NCBI RefSeq assembly: GCF_000002995.4
Contig: NW_025062476.1
Location: 6,623,001 to 6,687,000 of the forward strand
Source of the DNA: Brugia malayi
Lineage: Eukaryota > Nematoda > Chromadorea > Rhabditida > Onchocercidae
Reading direction: 5' to 3'
DNA: 64,000 nt
A program made the position numbers and the translations under genes. The notes beneath the pieces were generated by a model. That model was not told the DNA's origin. It saw nothing but the letters and a program-made list of their open reading frames with translations, and made no database searches. The stretch's first letter is position 1. Each line of letters begins with the position of its first letter. Positions 59,392-64,000 of the stretch are shown in pieces.

Positions 59392-59482
59392 ATGGATGAC
59401 CTGAGCTCAATTGAAAATGTTAATCATAAAAAAGTGCTGGTGAAATTAGACAAAATGGCTCTAAAACCAATAACTAAAAAAG
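59392..59482 (+). CDS. Possible first exon of an unseen gene
   Basis: ATG followed by 30 open codons (MDDLSSIENVNHKKVLVKLD...) ending in AAAAAAG with a GTTGGT donor, phase 1. The composition is polar and protein-like and differs from the surrounding sequence. The frame can be joined to the segment at 61845-61992, but no family is recognised and the distance is large. Confidence 0.25.
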
Positions 59483-61844
59483 GTTGGTGCATTTTAATGA
59501 ACTTACAGAAGAAGCAGGCCGTATTCGATTTAATATCTCAAATTTGATCTTGTCAGTATAGTATTTTCATAGATGATTTAATTACTCCGAGCTATTTTTA
59601 TTTACTTTAAATGGAACGTTTCATCATTACAGTTAAATTATGGTTTTACTTTACACCTTTTACACTTTTACAGATATCAAAAAACTTCGCTGGTATAATT
59701 GCTGCACTCATTGCTTTTAATTTGCTCGTTTGATTTTTTTAATTTCTTAATTCAAATAACAATTTCATTACTTAAAAAACCTTTATAAATTTTATTAATT
59801 TTGATAATGTTTTATTCACCAAACAGATTTGCTGGGAATTTTTGCTTAGTTTCGTGCATTTTATATTGTTGAGAATAATTGTTTTGGCAATTAGAAACCA
59901 CTTTGTCTTCTGGCTACTCATTCATAATGTTAAGTGTTGGTATTGATTGATTGTTGTCTATAATTTAATACAGCATATTCATGAAGATCACATGGATCTA
60001 ATCTAAGTTCATATATTTCGAAATATCAAAAATCAGACTCTTTAGTTATGAATTTTTTAGAATAATGCTATAGTTGAGAGAGTTTTAACGGCAGTGTAAC
60101 AATGAATTGAGTGAAACAATGATTTTGGTTGGGTGATGTTAGTGGCTAAGAGTTAGATTCCCGAGGATGAAATGTTGCGGGAAATGCCAAATTTTATGTG
60201 AATTATCAATCAAAATTTTCCTCGACCTGTCAGAATAATTGGTTAAAATGCATTTTGGACTCAGTTAAACGCATTTGTTACCAGCAGCGCCAGCTGCCTC
60301 ATCCGTGTGTAGCACTTCCGCGCTTACTAATCACACTCTGGGAAAGCATTGGAATGAAATTTCAATTACAATCATCCACCATCATCGGTTCAGCATGCAA
60401 CAGCAAAAAAAAATATCCAAAATCACTGAAATGAAAGAAGTAAATTTGAAATGAAAGTAGAATCAAATAATGATTATATTACCGTTGTGATGTTTTCTAT
60501 ATCAAATTTAGATAGATGTGACTTTAGGGAATTCTTTAAGAGATGAAATTTGAACTTTTTTATACCCTCCTTTTAAGAGATGAAATTTTAGATGAAAAAC
60601 TATGATTTTCTCTTTGGTAATAATACTCGACCAGAAAACGAATAATTGTGAACGAGCAGTCAAATCGGTAACTTTATATAATCTCAGTCATTGCTATTGT
60701 TGTTTTCCTAAGATATAAACGAGAATTGGTGCATTGAATAATGCTATTAAATAATATTGAAACCTCAGCTGTTAGTATAAAAGATTAAAGTGAAACTCAA
60801 AAATTGGAATTAGTGCATTATGCATTATATTTTTCGATGGGGATTAGTAGAATTGAAATATTTTGCACATTTTTGCAACAGTATATCTTCTAGAGACTGG
60901 AAACTTTTTTTTTTTCTTTTTTTTTTACGAGATTCTCCGAAAAGAATGGTAATAAACTATTATTTGAGAGTTTAGTAATTTAAAAGCATAATCAGGGAAT
61001 TTCCCGTTCTCCTGCGACTTCTGTTGACCAAGATAAGATGGAAATTAATTTTCTCAATTAATCTCATCTAATGCATTGCATGTCATGGAGAGACAAATAT
61101 TGAACATGTCAACTGCCCGAGGGAGACCTTCTTTGACCACTACCACTCACATTAATTTATGCTCTATGAAACATGAGCAATCACTGATCACTGATTATTT
61201 TCGATTTTTAGATAGGAATCGATATAGGTTAGAAAAGTGAAATTCTCATTTCTTCGCAAAAAAGGATTTTATAACAAAAATCAATGAGTAATGAATTGTC
61301 ACTGTCAGATTACATCAACCATCTGTTAAGTTTGATGTGTCAATACCACTCTTCAAATTTGCTTAAGAATGGACGAAAATTTGTGCAATAATATTGACAT
61401 TTTCCTGAACAACTTTATCAGAAATTGTAAAAAAAGCTTGCTTTCAAAATTAAGATGTCATAATTTATAAGCCATTTTATGCTTAAATTTTCTTTGATAT
61501 TTCAAACGATATACTTTAATTAGATTTCAGTTACTATGTAGATATAGAATTTCAAGGTTGTTTCATTAAGCAGATTTTTTATAGAATGCCAAATTTGAAT
61601 TTTTTCATTTAATTAAGACCTCGACCAACAGAACTTTTATTTACATCATAGTGAATTTAAAAGAGAAATTCATAATTCAATTAAATTTTAGTTTGAATTC
61701 TTAGTTTTAACATTATGAATGACTTAGTTTAGAGAAATGATTAATTGACTGCTTTATATTCCTAAAAATGGAAGTGCATATTTGTGGATTAAATTAATGG
61801 AAATAACAAAATAGAATTAATAACAAATTTAGTATTACCTGCAG

Positions 61845-61992
61845 ATAATGCGCTGACTACGAAAAGTACCATCTCCTATACAACTGAAAAACGCAATTTA
61901 GTATGGAGGCACTCTCAGCGGGATATTCTATCCATTCTTTTGTTCGTCCACAGCGCAATTTGCGGACGGAACAGATGGCCATGTAATTACAG
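61845..61992 (+). CDS. Possible internal exon
   Basis: After CCTGCAG an open segment of 148 nt continues to a TACAG/GTTATT donor. It is in phase with the candidate first exon at 59392-59482 and would encode about 49 residues (KSTISYTTEKRNLVW, then a short hydrophobic stretch). The acceptor lacks the usual T-rich tract. No similarity is recognised. Confidence 0.2.
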
Positions 61993-62470
61993 GTTATTTG
62001 TATTTGGGTACCATAACCTTCTTACTTCCTACCTTCAACACTTTAATTACCCCAACGCTTCTTTCTTCTTTCTCCATATTCAACAAAAGTGAAAAGACTG
62101 ACGATGTGAAAACATTAATTGTCAATACCGATGAATGATATAATGCATTTGCTTGTATACAAAAGTGAAGTGGACTCCGGAATTTTACAAATACTTTCAG
62201 TCATTCCTTTAATCCTGAAGTTAGATTTATTTAATCATTAGTTAAGTTATTTCAGTGTTATTAGAACTGGAATTTATTTTAACCTTAATTAAAAAAAAAA
62301 AAAAAAAAAAAAAACATTTTAGGTACCAACCATTTTGATGCGTGTTTATTTCATTTAAATTCATTTAAACTTAACTAATCAACAACGAGCACAGTATCTT
62401 TTCAGCTTATCTACAAATCTTGGAATATATGTCTGATCATTCTTTCCTCAATATATAATGAACAGTACTG

Positions 62471-62489
62471 ACTACTACTACTACTACTA
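62471..62489. repeat. CTA microsatellite
   Basis: Trinucleotide run of ACT/CTA units in the gene-poor right end. Confidence 0.9.
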
Positions 62490-64000
62490 AATAATATTAA
62501 TAAATAGATTTGTGAGTGGGTACATTTCACACTTTTTGAGAGAGTGGACAACATCAGGAAGAAAGGATGTGTACATAAGTATTATGTACCCATGTAGACT
62601 GTGTAAATACAACTACTGAGCTTTTCATTTGTGTGATTGTAGAGAGGACTCAATAAGAAGTGGCATCTTTCGAAGGACTATTTACTACAGAGCTTAAGAT
62701 AGGATCAGGTAGACTTTCTCGTTACCTTTTTTCCCTTTAGTTCAAACTAGAATTAAGTGAATGAACCTTATCAGCCGAGAATACTTGTTTGCTGATATAG
62801 CGATAATTTTATTAAGATGAAATTATTAGTGATTTTAGATATTCTTGTGAAAGTTCCATTTTTTAGATTTATGATACTATCGTACTTTGAGAGACTTCAA
62901 TTAGATATTTTGAATTATCAGACATGATAACTTTTTTACATAAATATTGGCAATAGATTGAAAACTCATTTATTTTTAAGCCATTGAAAGAAACAAGATG
63001 TAATGTTATTGTCAGTCTCTCCCTTAAACGTATACTCGTTTACAAATTTATGAATAACTTTTTGAATGTCATGTTTTCATATTTATTTGTCATGTGCTGG
63101 ATGCTAAAGATTTAGTGCTTCCTTCTTTCCGAATTTTCTCCAATTCTTCTCATTTCGAAAATATACGTTGTTAGAGTAAAATCTTGACCAAAATTATTTC
63201 CAATGCACATAAAATAGATTTACTGTGGAATCTTTAAATCAGTTACATCACATTTTGATTCCGGTTTTGAGATCTCTTTCTTTGCATATATTTTTTCCGT
63301 AGCTATTATTAACTTGTAAAATTTCAAACTGTCTTACAGAACTTGTTGTTATCTTCCTTAAAAGAATGATTGTGTTAAAATTTAGGTGAAAACCATTTCA
63401 CTTTAATTTTAAAAATTTACACCGAAAAGAAGTGGTGTGAAGAAGTGAGAAAGTGTTCTCTATAGACCAGGCGAAGTTATTCCAAAACGTTTTTTGAATT
63501 TCTGATGATTTGACATTTCAAGAGCTGCAAATCTGCTTTTGTAAAAATTTCTATCTCCTCTCAAGGCTGATAAAGTTTTATCTGTGGGTATTATTTTTAC
63601 TTTTCATTTTTACTAGAAATTTCGTGGAAAAATGTCGTGGACAATTCTCCATAATTTTTCTGTGCAATTTCTTTTGAATATATTTTAATAGTTTTTATTT
63701 GTTACCTTTATTTGCCTTATAACTACTTCACTGTATACTTAGTTTTTGGAAACAGCAAAATCTTTCACTGAAGAATACCGGGACTGCCGAGAATTTAATT
63801 CAATATTTTTAAAATGCCATTGGAACTGTGGGATACTGCGAAGTATGAACTTATGTAAGAAATTTTACGAAACCAGTCACTAAGACACTAGCCGTTCTAT
63901 TCTATGTAAGTGAATAAAATTGGTGAAGTTAGCAATTTATTGCTGGCTGACTCAAGTTTTTTATAAGTCTCTGTATGAGTTTCTAGTAAATTATTTCTTA

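Larger units (their letters stand above)
56505..64000. other. Gene-poor 3' region
   Basis: About 7.5 kb without a nameable gene. It holds low-complexity tracts: ATC/TCA repeats around 58140-58190, a C/T-rich tract near 58410, a 24-base A run at 62291-62314 and a CTA run at 62471-62489. Two exon-like segments are listed separately. The 3' UTR of the ATPase lies at its left end. Confidence 0.6.

Noticed and set aside
60198..60434. 78-codon plus-strand open frame
   Set aside because: No splice sites in suitable phase and no similarity; composition like the flanking non-coding DNA.

Overview
The window reads as nuclear DNA of a nematode, most likely a filarial or other spirurid worm. It is strongly A+T-rich. 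Genes are split into many short exons by mostly 100-400 bp introns with nematode-type TTTCAG/TTTTAG acceptors. Several start codons sit directly at or just behind an acceptor-like site, as expected for spliced-leader trans-splicing. Every protein that can be placed is a conserved animal family. I see no bacterial or viral gene, no CRISPR array and no convincing tRNA or rRNA gene.

Layout, left to right. A gene for a protein with four Tudor-like repeats is on the minus strand (264-8154). It is followed by a DDHD-domain phospholipase A1, also minus (11553-16144). After a 5.7 kb stretch without a recognisable gene come methylthioadenosine phosphorylase (plus, 21846-23800) and, convergent to it, a YIPF3-type Golgi membrane protein (minus, 25189-26939). 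Next are the TDP-43 homologue (plus, 27619-30298) and, convergent, a G9a/EHMT-type histone H3K9 methyltransferase with ankyrin repeats and a SET domain (minus, 31617-39421). Head to head with that gene, only 221 bp away, is an unrecognised 515-residue protein (plus, 39643-44617). Then come an aquaporin with an altered second NPA box (plus, 46604-48269) and a Na+/K+-ATPase-type alpha subunit (plus, 49458-56504). The last 7.5 kb holds no gene I can name, only two exon-like segments.

I built the exon chains by hand from reading frame, GT/AG sites and intron phase. For all nine complete models the summed coding length divides by three and ends at a stop. Protein lengths are 905 (Tudor), 747 (DDHD), 283 (MTAP), 287 (YIPF3), 400 (TDP-1), 692 (EHMT), 515 (unknown), 265 (aquaporin) and 1007 (ATPase).

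The genes do not form one pathway. This is an ordinary euchromatic gene neighbourhood. From memory, several homologues (tdp-1, ipla-1, set-11, MTAP, aqp-10) lie on C. elegans chromosome II, so it may be a conserved chromosome-arm block. The most interesting items are the aquaporin with NLA instead of NPA, the unknown protein and its GC-AG intron, a perfect 21-bp hairpin in one of its introns, a 23-nt microexon and a possible 90-nt cassette exon in the methyltransferase gene, and a diverged duplicate of the YIPF3 intron 2 region about 5 kb away.
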